From Turnera subulata (taxonomy: Eukaryota; Streptophyta; Magnoliopsida; Malpighiales; Passifloraceae), in the NCBI GenBank assembly GCA_028386065.3, contig JAKUCV010004350.1, positions 62,001-126,000 of the forward strand: a DNA stretch of 64,000 bases, given 5' to 3'. Position 1 is the stretch's first letter; each line of letters begins with the position of its first letter. Of this stretch, positions 1 through 11,597 are shown piece by piece. Under the pieces are notes generated by a model. It searched no databases and was not told where the DNA came from. It saw nothing but the letters and a program-made list of their open reading frames with translations. A program made the translations under genes and the position numbers.

Positions 1-109
1 ACCGAGTGCCTTTTTATCAGAAAAACAAACTGCTGCTTTTAGCTTTAGATGGACCAAGTCTGGATTTGAAAGCAAATGGAGAACATTCATTGCATGCAAA
101 TTAATTCTT

Positions 110-258
110 ATCTGTGTATACTATTCTTTTTCTGTGCTCATTGTGGACTGTATTATGTATACAAGAGCTATCTGTGTATACTATTCTTAAATTAATTATT
201 TGATTATGCAGATTTTTAGATGCTGAAAAAAAAAAAAGAATGAGCACAGAAAAAGAAT
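110..258. repeat. Short direct and inverted repeat cluster
   Basis: A 19-nt segment (ATCTGTGTATACTATTCTT) occurs at 110-128 and again at 170-188. In addition, the segment at about 122-141 (ATTCTTTTTCTGTGCTCATT) is present in inverted form at about 239-258. The arrangement could be a small foldback or a replication-slippage product; no target duplication or transposon family can be assigned. Confidence 0.6.
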
Positions 259-589
259 TTTGCTGCCCAAATTAAAAATGAGAAAAAATAAATTATGAAT
301 GCAAATCGTGGTATTTCTGACATCATATATATATATGCCTGCTGATGCCAATGTCAAAAATAAATTAAATGTGTATGCATACCATTCGTCTAAAGAAAGG
401 GAAAAAGTTTCATGGAACACACTTTTTGTCACTTTTTTCTCAAAAATCAATCGCATTCGAGAGGATGAAACATCCTTAACTTGTGAAGGAACTTCAAAAG
501 GGAATGATGACCTGTCATTCTATAAGGCACAGAATGGAAGGGTCCAATCTGTCCAACTCAGCATCTACCCTTTTGATTCTTTATTATTA

Positions 590-616
590 TTTATATATAT
601 ATATATATATATATAA
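590..616. repeat. (AT)n microsatellite
   Basis: A run of TA dinucleotides flanked by T-rich sequence, seen directly. Confidence 0.9.
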
Positions 617-3600
617 TATTTTTTTCTTTTTCTAAATAGACTGGTCCATGATTGGATTAAATTAGGAGACTGACATATATTTGTACCACCTGATAGAGTG
701 GACCGAGGTTATCTTTTCTGGAAGAAAGGAAAAAAGACTTTTGGTTTGTGTGGCTTTGTGGGCTGCATGTACGTGGGCTCTTTGTACTGGTTGGCTGGCT
801 TTTGTGTGTCTATTAAGTGTTGTCTTCGTGTGCTTGACGACGGAAAATTGTGACTTGTGAGCATGCATGAATGTAGTATTATTTTCTACCTGCACATTCT
901 AAACATTATTTTCGTCTTACTTATGCACATCAAAGTTTAGATGGCTCCTTTTCTTTTTTCATTTTGTTTGGAGAAGTAGTTTAGATGGTTCTTAAACTAC
1001 TCGTAATCCGCCATGATTTTATCTTTTCCTTAATATAATTTCTAGATGGATATATACCTTGTTTTTTTGTTATAGACAACAAAAAAATTTAAAAGAGGCT
1101 AAAAGGAAATTCAAACCTAAATGTTGATATGAGGACGACTTTTGGTCGGCATGGAAACTAGAAATGGAGAAAAGATAAGCATTACTGCAATGTGGAAATA
1201 TATATTTAATAAAATTCTATTGGGGATGGATTATTCTTTTAAAAAAATTATCACGGAAGTGAATTTACTGGCACCCTAGCTATAAGTAATTAGTTGGCCT
1301 TTCCCATACCATTTATAAAGTCAGAAAAACTAGTTGATAGTTGAAAAACTAATTATTACTCCTGTACATATATAAACTAAGAAAATCAGATCCGATATTT
1401 TCTGATTAACAATAAAATGGCTAAGAAATTAGATCCGATATCTTCAACATATATACGATCACCGACATGTATATTGAGTCTCATCTCAGTATATCACAGA
1501 AATCAGATATTGTGAGATCCACATGCATACATTGTTACGATATTTTGAACAAACAGATTATAATAATAATAATAAAAACAAATCAGATCTGATATTTTGA
1601 ACATTTGAGTATCGACATATATATATATATATGGAATCTCACTTGGAGAAATCAAATAATGATCCACATCCGTTGCCACGATTAGATGCTTGTAATACGG
1701 AACATGAGTCCTAAAATCCCACAAACAAAAAACATGATTCTTTAAATAACTGTGAGCACTAGCTTTTGTATTTTTTGGTTATAAAGTTAGACAAGCTTAA
1801 AAGTGCTCTTTTTCTTTATTTTGATTTTGCATAGACAGTATGCGAATTTCTTCTGATTATTATACACAACAAGGTGGATTCAATGAACAAATAATCTAAA
1901 GGTAATATTCTACCACTAGATTACAAAATGGGTTATAAACTAATTAATCACGCCACCACAGATGTCATTGTGTAGCTTTCTACATTTATTTTTGTTTTTT
2001 CACACCGACCATAACTAATTAGACACGATTTCCTTAGCCTAATTGAAGTTGACCCTTTATCCAGCAACCCATAACAATTTTCTTCTGCAATTAAGTTCTT
2101 TAGTCATATTAGTATCAAAAGAAGTTAATTAGACATATTTTAAAAGGTTCCTAATCAACAATTGATGGTCAAATCAATAACTAGACGAAGATTAAGTAAG
2201 GAGAAGGTGTGCATGAGGCGTGATATGTGATGACGGCGTCCACAGATTAATTCACGGATCACGTTGATCAAATTAGTGTGATCTTCACCCTCAAAAAAAA
2301 ATACTAATTAATTCTCCTAGTAGCTTAATCTACAATTTGATACAAAATTGATTCCGCCACTAACTAATTAACAACGGGAATAACGTGCCTAATTCTTATA
2401 GAAGAATCTTTGGACTTGTGGGCCGCATAAAAGTTCTTCGCTGGATGTGTTCCTAAATTACTCTAGATGACAGCTTACCTGTGCCCAATGACGTCACTAA
2501 GTTGCCCATTGAGGCCCCTAAATCTGGGCCCGAGCTTTTAACCGAATTGCGACAACCTGTTATTGGGCTGAAAATTTTGGGCTCAGACAAAATTAGCAAC
2601 TCAGAAAAGGCCCACTAATTGTTTTGAGACTGGAGATGGGAGAGAAGATTAAGGCTTTGAATTATATTAATCGCGCTTCTCGGTAGGTAATCTTTAAGAA
2701 CTCTTGTAAGTGCTCGTTAAGCCCCCTGACCATTGACTAGGAGAGCTCCTCTTCAACTTAAACTTTACTATACCAAATATCAATATTCTTATTGAACCTC
2801 ATGAAAATAAAAAAAAAGGGACTAATCTTATAAGATTGTCGACTTGTTAATGTGCATATCTATAAAGTATGGACTTTGAGGAACCAAAAAACTTAATACC
2901 TCAACAGTCAGTCGTACCATTAGATATTTCACCTTACCTTCTGTCCTTTGTGAATTTTCTGGTGTGAAAGGAAATAACTCAAATAAGTGAGCATGTGATG
3001 GAGATGGGAGAACCTTTGGGACCACACCGGCAGAGGGAGAAATAATTGGATGACAATAATGAGAATCTCTTTTGGTCCAACCAAGAAAGTTTGTGGGCCA
3101 TTAACCGTACGAGACACCAAAATTATGATGATTGGATGGACCACAGATGTCTATTCAGGGCCAATAGTGAGTTTTATGGGCTTCAAATCTGTAATGTAAT
3201 CAGTTAAAATAGAAATAATGCATCATCAAGACATCAACTCCTTAATGGGCTTGAGAGTTTGGGCTCTAGGCAATAGGGCATGCTCCACAACCAAAAATAT
3301 TTATAGATTATTGTGGTCTAATGATTTAACAAGTCAATAATTTAACCCTTTTTTTTTTGAGGAAACCAAAAAAAAAAAAAGAACCTAATATTACTCCCAT
3401 CCCATCACAAATTTTCGGTTCCTTCCACTAACAACGCATTATCCAAAACCATCGATCATTTAAACCAATAAATTGTAAAGGATGTATATGGATAAATTCG
3501 GGACTTGATTCCATGACATGAATGAAGTGATATATATAGTATAATATAACATGTACACAAATTGCAGAGGGGGATTGCAAAAGTCTATCTCATGTCAATA

Positions 3601-6038
3601 TAGCTATTGGGGTCCAGGGAACAAGTCAAATTGAAGATTCAAAAATTTCATGAGAAATGTGTCATCATGCACTATTTTACACCAATAAAAAGAATAGAAG
3701 AAGAAGAGACCAAAAGAACAAAATGATTGGCACAGATGGGGGACACATTTTGGTGGACCACTACTGAGTTTCAAGAAACTATATGTATTGTTTAGAAAGG
3801 AAGGGGGGCCTTGCCATAGATAACAGAAGCCAAAGGAACTAAAGACAGATTTTCTTGGCTAGCTTTAGCAAAAGACTAATTATATGACATACTGACTATT
3901 TTGTGTCAACTATCAAGCCAACCACATTGGATGCTGGTCGATTCTCGCGTCCTCCTTTTTAATGATATCCAAACCCTTTTTAAGTTACTTATTGCTAATT
4001 ATATAGTATATAATGGGTATTGCATACAAATAAACTTTCTGTTTCTAGTATATGGTAGAAGAGTGTCCACGTTACTAAAAATGTTAAAGTACTCGTTTTA
4101 TTTCCCTAATCAGAACTGTATGAACTATGAAGAGTACTTGGCTGTCACCTGGATGGCAGTATTAATTTTTTTTTCATGAATAAAATTAAATAATCCCGCA
4201 AGCCCAAGCCCCTGGTTTCCCAAAACAGCACTAGCCATGAAATGATGACTCGAATATATGCAATATTGTAAAGGATCATACCAAATGAGGAGAAATTATC
4301 AATTGCCAATTGATATGCAGAAATATTATACAAGAAACCTCGTGGCACTTTTTTCTATTGTTTAAAGATATTTCTCTTTTGCCTTGTCGGCCATATTTTT
4401 CAACCGAAAATGATTCATTTAAAGGATGACTAGAGGGATAATAATATAAATATAAATATATTTTCTATATGTAGATAGCTGGTCCTTGTATATATGAGCC
4501 ATACATATTTACGTGTATGTGCATGATTGCACGCGTACATGAATGCACAAATATGGTGAATATTTGCTGGAGATTAGATTGATAGAAAGAGGGGAGAGGG
4601 GGAAGAGAGAGAGACGGTTCACCAACCAGGCCGTGAAAGTGAAGGAGAAAGAAAGATGGCAAAGGAGGCAGGCAGTGTCGGCCATGTCTTGTCTTGCTCC
4701 CATAGTCAAACTTTTTGCTCATTCAAAGATGTACTAGCTAGTAAAAGGGAATTTCGGCTACTTACTGTATCAATATCCTGTGTCAGATATACTAGCCCCA
4801 CCAAATTGTGTTCGATTGTTTTCTGTGTGTGCTATATGTTAAACGTTCATGAATTGAATATATACAAGGTGGACAACAAAATTAAACAACATATCTCTTT
4901 GCATAATTAATATTGGAAACCAGCCTTTCTGAGTGAATTTCCATGGCCGACTTGCAAGACCCTGACCAGCTAGCTACCTAGCGCACTTTCATTCATGAAT
5001 TCGTCACTAAATTGCGTTAAGGATTTCCCTTACTAATTAAGCTAACAAAGGAAAAGACAGTTAGCGGAAATATTATTCACAACTGAAATCGCAATCCAAT
5101 AAATATGTGCATAATTATTGGTGGTGGTCATTTCCGTACAAACTGTGGATTCCACGGTATTATTTTTCTGCACAAGTAAAAAAATAATTAAAATAGATTG
5201 GGAAAATAAAATGAATATAAAAACAAACAGGATGTTTAATTAAGGTGACACAATAACTTTAATACTATATTACGTATGCAAATAAAAACTATACGAACAT
5301 TCGTACGTATGCAAATAAAAAACAAAAGAAAAGAAAAATAAGAGAGAATGAGTGAATGATAGAAAAATTGTATCACACACAGACTGTATCTAGACCTTGT
5401 GTAATGTAAATAGAAACAAAATAAGGAAGGAGTAAAAGAGAATGAATGAACAGAGAAACTGTATCACAGACAGAGACTATTATTTAACATACACAGATAG
5501 AGTCCTGTATCTGTATTTAAAGAGAGAAGATGGAGAAGAAATTTGTGAAGAGATACACGATAAAAAAATGATAAAAGGTTAGTTTTGAATAATAATATTA
5601 TCTTGTCAGTTATAAAGTTTATCAATATAAAACTAATATAATTCTTATCAGATAATAATTATAGAGTCATTATGGCCATATGTCAAAATCTGATTGATTA
5701 AAACTACACTTAAAATCCTCCACATGACAATACATGAAGACTTCTAAAATCCTATGTGTCAACACCTGGTGAGGATATCAGCTTTACATATATATATAAT
5801 TCTTTATACAAAAAAGAATATTTTATATTAGTTTCATAACCTTCTAGTACTAATTAACCTACTGAAACGAAATTGAAGAGTATGTATTTGTTTAATTCGC
5901 TGAAGGATTTTGAGAATTCAGTAAGGCTTAATATTTTTTTTCTATCTATTAGAAAGATATATACAAAGAATTAAGAACGTAGAGAATCTTGAATCGAGAG
6001 CAATAATCTATATGAATAGGTTCTTGCAAACCACACAT

Positions 6039-6046
6039 AATCCAGC
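6039..6046. repeat. Left 8-bp target site duplication of hAT-like element
   Basis: AATCCAGC immediately precedes the terminal TAGGGGTGAGCAA. The same 8 bases follow the other end of the element at 6800-6807. Eight-base duplications are characteristic of hAT transposition. Confidence 0.8.
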
Positions 6047-6799
6047 TAGGGGTGAGCAATCGGTAAGTACGGCACATGCCGTGCCGATAAAGGATTGGTA
6101 TGACTTTTCCGACTATCTTATTTTCCGACCGATGCCACCCCGTTAAGCAACTTATGCCGATCGGCATGATGCCGATGTATACCGAACTCGGTACGGTCGG
6201 CATACGGTACTGCCGACTCATCATTCCCATGCCCAGTCAAAACCCAAAAAACAAAAAAAATAAACCTGATTCATGTTCACCACAATAGCAACAATTAAAC
6301 AAGAATGGGAGGAGATGGAGGAGACGCAAAAGAGGACTAAGGGAAGAGACGAAGGAGAAGTGAGGGTCGACGAAGGACCCTGCCGTTACCGTCGACGCCA
6401 TCGCCCAGTCTTGCTCCTCTTTGCACTGCCCGTCGATCGACTTCAACCAAACCACACATTCCCAAAACGTAGAGAAACAAAAAAAATAAGAAAGAATGGA
6501 CATACAACCCCGACGGGTTGGGTAGGGTTGTCTGTGGACTTGGGTTGGGTTGGGTTGCTGGGTAATTTGGTTGGATAGGAAAATTTGGGTTGGGTGGGTG
6601 TGTGTTGGGCCGGGCGGTATCGGCCTGTGCCGAATACCGACGGTTCGAACACAGCCGACCGACTCATGAGGCGGTTTAATTCGGCACGGTATAAAAATGT
6701 GGGGTGGCTCGTGGTCTTACCAATTTTCCGAGCCGATACCGTCAGTTTAACTTTAGTATCGGCTTGGCTCGATCGGCACGGTTTTTTTGCTGAGGCCTA
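6047..6799. mobile_element. Non-autonomous hAT-like DNA transposon
   Basis: A 753-bp element bounded by AATCCAGC target duplications. The left end reads TAGGGGTGAGCAATCGG. The inverted right end reads TAGGCCTCAGCAAAAAAAC, so the ends share TAGG....AGCAA as short imperfect inverted repeats. Inside are many CGGCACGG, GCCGA and TCGGC motifs in both orientations and a telomere-like block of GGGTTGGG repeats near 6515-6600, typical of hAT subterminal repeats. No transposase is encoded. The short ORFs inside (for example 6273-6578 plus and 6443-6667 minus) are low-complexity read-through and not genes. The hAT assignment rests on TSD length and terminal sequence, both visible; mobilisation in trans is inference. 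Confidence 0.8.
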
Positions 6800-6807
6800 A
6801 ATCCAGC
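6800..6807. repeat. Right 8-bp target site duplication of hAT-like element
   Basis: AATCCAGC, an exact copy of 6039-6046, directly after the terminal CCTA of the element. Confidence 0.8.
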
Positions 6808-7487
6808 AGGGTCCACTAGATATGACAATGGATGCTTGTCTAAAGAGGTGGAAAAAAAAAAGCCTTGTAGGCCGGATGATGATTTTGGTTTGTAGGGTAC
6901 TCAAATCTTAATTTTCCTGTCAAATACGTGTTAAAGTTGCATTGGTCATAATCTAAGTACCTAACCTTTTATTTGTCATTCAATTAAGAAATCTTGTTGT
7001 CTGCTTAGGCGTACTAGATTCTATTTTCCAACCCCTACTAATTATAACTTTGTTTCAACTTTCAACTGGTTAATGATCAGAAGTGACATATATTAAAACG
7101 AGGGGACACATTACGAAAATTATTTTTTTAAAAAATTACTTCTTTCCATCAATCTATTATGCAAAAGTTTCTGCATTTACATTTGAGAGACTAAATTGCA
7201 TTGTTTGGCAACCATGCTACCCTTGATAAGTAATTAGCTTGGTTCATTTAATCAGGCATATAAGCCCATAAAGTTAGGAATAAGTTTGGATTCAAGATCT
7301 GTTCTAATCTTGGGTGCATCTTTTGATATATTTCAAGAACGGTCAAGGTCTCAAACCACCCAACCAATGATGTAATCCATAAAGAGAAACCTGACTACGT
7401 TGATTGATCATGAGGCAGGCTAGGCCTAGGAGCCTAGAACTAAAAGCAGAAAGATATATATTTCGGAACCAAAAAAAACAAAGATGC

Positions 7488-7532
<45 letters not shown>

Positions 7533-8876
7533 TAATAAGGAGACAGATAATATAATAATTAACAGTTTTAATGGCTCGACCACTTCTTGAAAGCAAAAGC
7601 TAATTGTTTTTTTGTCATCAGAAATGGAGAGATTATAATCAGACATTGAGTATTACTAGCTCTCTCTGCACTGACAATATACCAGAACCAAGAAAGTATC
7701 AAACAAATTTAGCGAGAATAATACGAAGCAAATTGGAGATTTCATTGCGTAAGAATACTAGAAGCGCAAGGATATAATTACAATAAAACTAGAAGGGTTT
7801 AAGTTGTTAGAGAAAATGAATGGTTAGTTTTCGCCCTTATAGTTTTTTTTAATACTATTTCGCCCTTTTACGCATGAACACGTAGGATCATATATGTACA
7901 GTATTACAATAACTTGACCTCCGAGGTATATCAATATTTAACTTCTGACTTTATTTTTTTTTGATCAAACAGAATCATTTCATTGCATTACTCAATGGGA
8001 ATTACATGAGTGATATTTGCAGCAGTGCTCACAGAGGGAGCATTCTCCATAGAGTTTGCAAAATAAATATCACTATTACTTTATTGTTTTTATCTAAGTT
8101 GACTCAAACAATCCACAAATGGACTATGAGTAAGTTTCGCAATAAATCAGAATAAACATATATTTTTTTAAAAAAATTTGGTCGAATAGTGAGTGAGGAG
8201 TTAAATAATCTCTAGTGTAATTCGTCAAATCATTACGACAACAGGGATTCTTTTTGATAAGTGGAACTAATTAACTTCTTAATTGGAGACTACTCAACTT
8301 GTTCTTTTCCAATGGGGAAAAAAAGGTAAACCATATATTGCAGCAGACATTGTGGTCCATCCTTAGCATAAGAAAATAGGTAGAAACTGGAAAACGAGAA
8401 AGCACAGGAAGAAAAGGGAAAACGAAAGGAGAAGAAAATTTGCCCTCTTGTCCCCTCTCTTAATTAAATCAATGGAACAGAAATAGGAAAGCATCAAGAG
8501 AACATTATTACATGATCTTGCTGGCAAAACATAATAATATATTACACAAAGGCTATTATACAATGCACTCACAAGCTAGGTATAGCTAGCTAACAGTACT
8601 GAAAAAGTACTGAAAAAAAAAAAAAGAAAAACAGTGCTGAAAAGGGAAACCCTAAGTGATCATACTAGCTACCTCAATTTAGAAACTCTTTAAGTTCTGG
8701 AGAGCCATATAATATTTGTTCTAAAACCTTTTGGCTCTTTTTTCTTCCTACAGTTATTTCACAGTTTATACTTGATGAAAGGCAGATAGAGCAAAAGAGA
8801 GTCATTAACTTCTATACTGCCATTTTTTGCTTCTTGTCAAAATCCATTGATGTATAGTTTCATCCCAGTAATGGTT
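6808..8876. other. Intergenic DNA downstream of the ERF gene
   Basis: AT-rich sequence without a recognisable gene. It includes a long (AT)n microsatellite (about 7490-7530). A T run at about 7951-7962 is followed by GATCAAACAGAATCATTTCA, which in reverse resembles the A-tailed 3' end of a LINE or SINE; no target duplication was found for it. Confidence 0.6.
7490..7530. repeat. (AT)n microsatellite
   Basis: About 40 bases of uninterrupted AT dinucleotides, seen directly; likely polymorphic. Confidence 0.95.
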
Positions 8877-8921
8877 AAATTAAGGAGCATTAGTATCAAA
8901 AAAAAAAATTAAGGAGCATTA
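8877..8921 (+). mobile_element. Micro-retroposon (13 nt) at the ERF stop codon
   Basis: The 16-base segment AAATTAAGGAGCATTA occurs at 8877-8892 and again at 8906-8921, flanking only GTATCAAAAAAAA. A duplicated target around an A-tailed insert is the signature of target-primed reverse transcription. The right copy contains the last codons and stop (8909-8911) of the minus-strand ERF gene, so the insertion duplicated the end of that coding sequence into its 3' UTR without changing the protein. Confidence 0.7.
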
Positions 8922-9562
8922 CTAAAGTAGCTCCATAGGCTTTCTCCATCAGAAGTTCCCAGCGAGTCTTCAGATGGCGATGAGGGCATTCTTGGAGGAG
9001 AAAGCAACATTCCCTCTGCCATATCCACCAGCAAATTTGGCATATCAAACAGCGCCTCCTCATCAACAAATCCTTCTCCACAAAATGTCAAATTAGCCCC
9101 ACCAGGGAAACTATCATCAATATCAACATTCCTAGACTGGCCTAACCCTTCAATAGAACCCATCATTTCAGCCCCTTTTAACGCAGCAGCAGCTGTGGCT
9201 GCATTGCGTATATCAGTTGAAGATGTTGAAGCGGGCAACGGATAAGACCCTACAGAATTAGGGAAGTTAAGCACTGCATCACGCCCTTTTAGGGCTAGCG
9301 CCGCCACATCATAGGCGGCAGCTGCCATTTCCGGGGTTGCGAATGTGCCGAGCCAGATTCGAGTAGTCTTCCGGGGCTCCCGGATTTCGGACACCCATTT
9401 CCCACTCCGGCACCGGATTCCCCGGAACCTAGGGTGCCTTTTGGAGCTTGAGGGAGTGATGCTGGCCATGTTACTGCTGTTGGAAGATTGAGGAATATTG
9501 TTGCTATCTTTTGGAGAAAGGCTTTCACATATGTTAGTAGGTGTGTGATTAGGTTGTGCCAT
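8909..9562 (-). CDS. DREB-type AP2/ERF transcription factor
   Basis: An intronless 217-residue nuclear transcription factor. A single AP2/ERF DNA-binding domain spans about residues 45-101, from [15 protein letters not shown] through the [10 protein letters not shown] helix region to LNFP. Val57 (in KWV) and Glu62 (in IREP) correspond to V14 and E19 of the DREB class, which favours DRE/CRT (A/GCCGAC) binding over the GCC box. A Ser-rich leader precedes the domain. The acidic C-terminus has an LWSY motif at residues 209-212, typical of DREB subgroup A-4 and its relatives (ERF022-ERF027-like). The start at 9562 is the first ATG in frame, and the length suits the family. Members usually act in abiotic stress or growth control; the specific role here is unknown. 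The coding end is duplicated by a micro-insertion (8877-8921). Confidence 0.93.
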   Translation of the reverse strand: MAQPNHTPTNICESLSPKDSNNIPQSSNSSNMASITPSSSKRHPRFRGIRCRSGKWVSEIREPRKTTRIWLGTFATPEMAAAAYDVAALALKGRDAVLNFPNSVGSYPLPASTSSTDIRNAATAAAALKGAEMMGSIEGLGQSRNVDIDDSFPGGANLTFCGEGFVDEEALFDMPNLLVDMAEGMLLSPPRMPSSPSEDSLGTSDGESLWSYFSNAP

Positions 9563-11579
9563 GTATGCAAAATGAGAAATATTTATATGTTGAGGACCAA
9601 AAAAAGAGGACTAGAAGAAAATATTTGTGAGGTTAGAATGGGTAGGTAGACAAGGGAAGACTGTGTGTATATATACATGTCCGGTTTTGTGAAGATTTGT
9701 GAGTTAAAAAGGCTAAAGCGTGGGGATTTCGTGGGGGGTCAACCCAAAATCGTGGGCAGCCAGTGTGTAATGTAGGTTAGTTGCTAGGGTTTTAGCCTTT
9801 CCAAAACCAAAGTGGAAAATGATGGTTTGATGGGTATTGTAATTAAACTACTGGTTTCAGGACTAAGTGGCACTTTTATGATGTTATTGGTCATGAGCAC
9901 ACACGCATTAGTTAGGGGTGTGCAAGCTAGCAATTAGCTGTATAAGCTATGTCTCATAGTAGGGCCAAACCCAACATTTCCTTCTTGTTTTTTTTTTTTC
10001 TCTCCAAATCCTAGGACATGCAGATTTTTGTATAACTAGTCAGTGCTGCTTGAATTTTGAGGTCTAGCTAGTTGAAGAAGGTGGCTGTCATGAAGTGGAC
10101 GTGTGATTTTGGTTACAACTCAACACAATTTCGTACCAGAAAATCTGAACCCTCACTGGACTTAATTAATAAACCGAGTATTCAAAAAAATCTGTCTACT
10201 TAATTGTGATAGTTTTGGTATCGTACATGTGAATCTAGCAAATATAAAGAACGAGCCTAAACTGTTTCTTTCTTCTTCTTCTTCTTTTTTCCTCCTGCTA
10301 TAAAAGTGCATTAAATGACTCCATTCAAATTTTGTGGTGTTTTCATCTCTATTATTTATAAACAGATTATACTCTTTGATGTGATTGACCGATATATAGT
10401 TCTACCTACTGATGATGCTTTTCCTCATGCAGATGATTTAGCTACAGGGGCATATTACTTCAAGCAACCAATATATAGGACCCCCAGCTTAAATATTAAT
10501 AGATATGAGTTATTAACCCACTGAGATTTAAGGTTATGACCAATCTATGTTCAAACACGCATTTTTTTTAGAAAAAAAAAAAAAAGAAAACAAGAAGGAA
10601 TTGCGTCTGGTTACCATCACACAATCTCATGTCACATAGAATAAGAATAATAATATGGAGTCCTTTTGATTCAGAATCTAAAAGATGGATTTGCTCTTTT
10701 TCATGAGATTAGAAAAATGAAGAAAGAAGCACAAAGAATTTTTTTCATAGTTTTCGAGTCAAACTTGTAAAGCATATATATAAATTGTTACGTGGCGAAT
10801 ATGTGTATCTGTGTAATCCTGTGGACAATACAAGTCCAACGAGGAACTTGTCTCCACGAATGGTTTTGAGCCCACCAGGATCATATATGACATGTACATC
10901 TTTTTAGTCTAAAGTAAATCTCACATGTCTTTGATCTGTGATGTTAGTCAGTTTCCTTCACAATAATGGAGTCATCCTTAATAGATTGCTAAAAGAGAAA
11001 GAAGGCAAAGAAGAGGGGGGGAAAAAAAAAAAGAAGAATCCTCAATAGATATTGTCCCCTAGGATTTTGGGCTAATTCACTGTGGGAGGCAATGGAAGCA
11101 CCATACATAAGTAGGCCGAAGGAACGAAGCCCATCAGGCCCAGCGCTTAAAGATTGGGCCATCAAGGAACCGAGGTAAATTTAACTTCTCATACATTTTA
11201 TGATACAAATGTTGGGTTTCTTAGAGTTTCTATTTGGTATAACTGAAATATGATATGACTTATAAAAATGGTCTTTGATAATCAATAAGCTCTAATTTAA
11301 ATTCAAACTCAGTTCCTCAGAAAAAGAAAATCAAACTCAATTTCAATTTTTTTTTTATAGTAATTCAAATTCAAGCCGAAATCTGATGCTTTAGCTTAAT
11401 TTGAATTACTACTCAAATAATTTCGAATTCAAAGGAAAAAAATATTTTTATATCATAATCCATGCCAATCACTAAACATAAATTATATTTTGATTGATAA
11501 TAAATTCAATTTCCCATTTTTCATGCTAAATTAAATTGCGCGTATGACCACACAGAAGGCAGTAGTCCACCCCTTTCCT
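9563..11579. other. ERF upstream region and intergenic DNA
   Basis: The ERF promoter should lie in the first several hundred bases. A TATATATAC stretch at about 9667-9675 lies about 105 bases upstream of the start codon and could serve as a TATA box. The rest is AT-rich, with poly-pyrimidine runs near 9986 and 10262-10290. No second gene is recognisable; the ORF at 10315-10524 has no recognisable homology. Confidence 0.5.
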
Positions 11580-11580
11580 T

Positions 11581-11597
11581 GATGGCTGGTTTACCTT
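11581..11597. repeat. Target site duplication, 3' side of L1 element A
   Basis: GATGGCTGGTTTACCTT, repeated exactly at 14161-14177. The preceding T is also shared, so 17 or 18 bases are duplicated. Confidence 0.93.

Larger units (their letters stand above)
1..6038. other. Intergenic DNA, no gene recognised
   Basis: AT-rich non-coding sequence. I find no ORF with recognisable protein homology. It holds a small direct and inverted repeat cluster (110-258), an (AT)n run near 590-616, and short partly palindromic repeats around 1385-1600. Part of it is presumably decayed transposon sequence, but no termini could be defined. Confidence 0.6.

Noticed and set aside
6273..6667. ORFs within the hAT-like element
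   Set aside because: Low-complexity products of GGGTTGGG and CGG repeats, no transposase motifs.
7951..8010. Possible 3' end of an inverted LINE (T run plus GATCAAACAGAATCATTTC)
   Set aside because: Looks like an A-tailed 3' end in reverse, but no coding remnant or target duplication was found.
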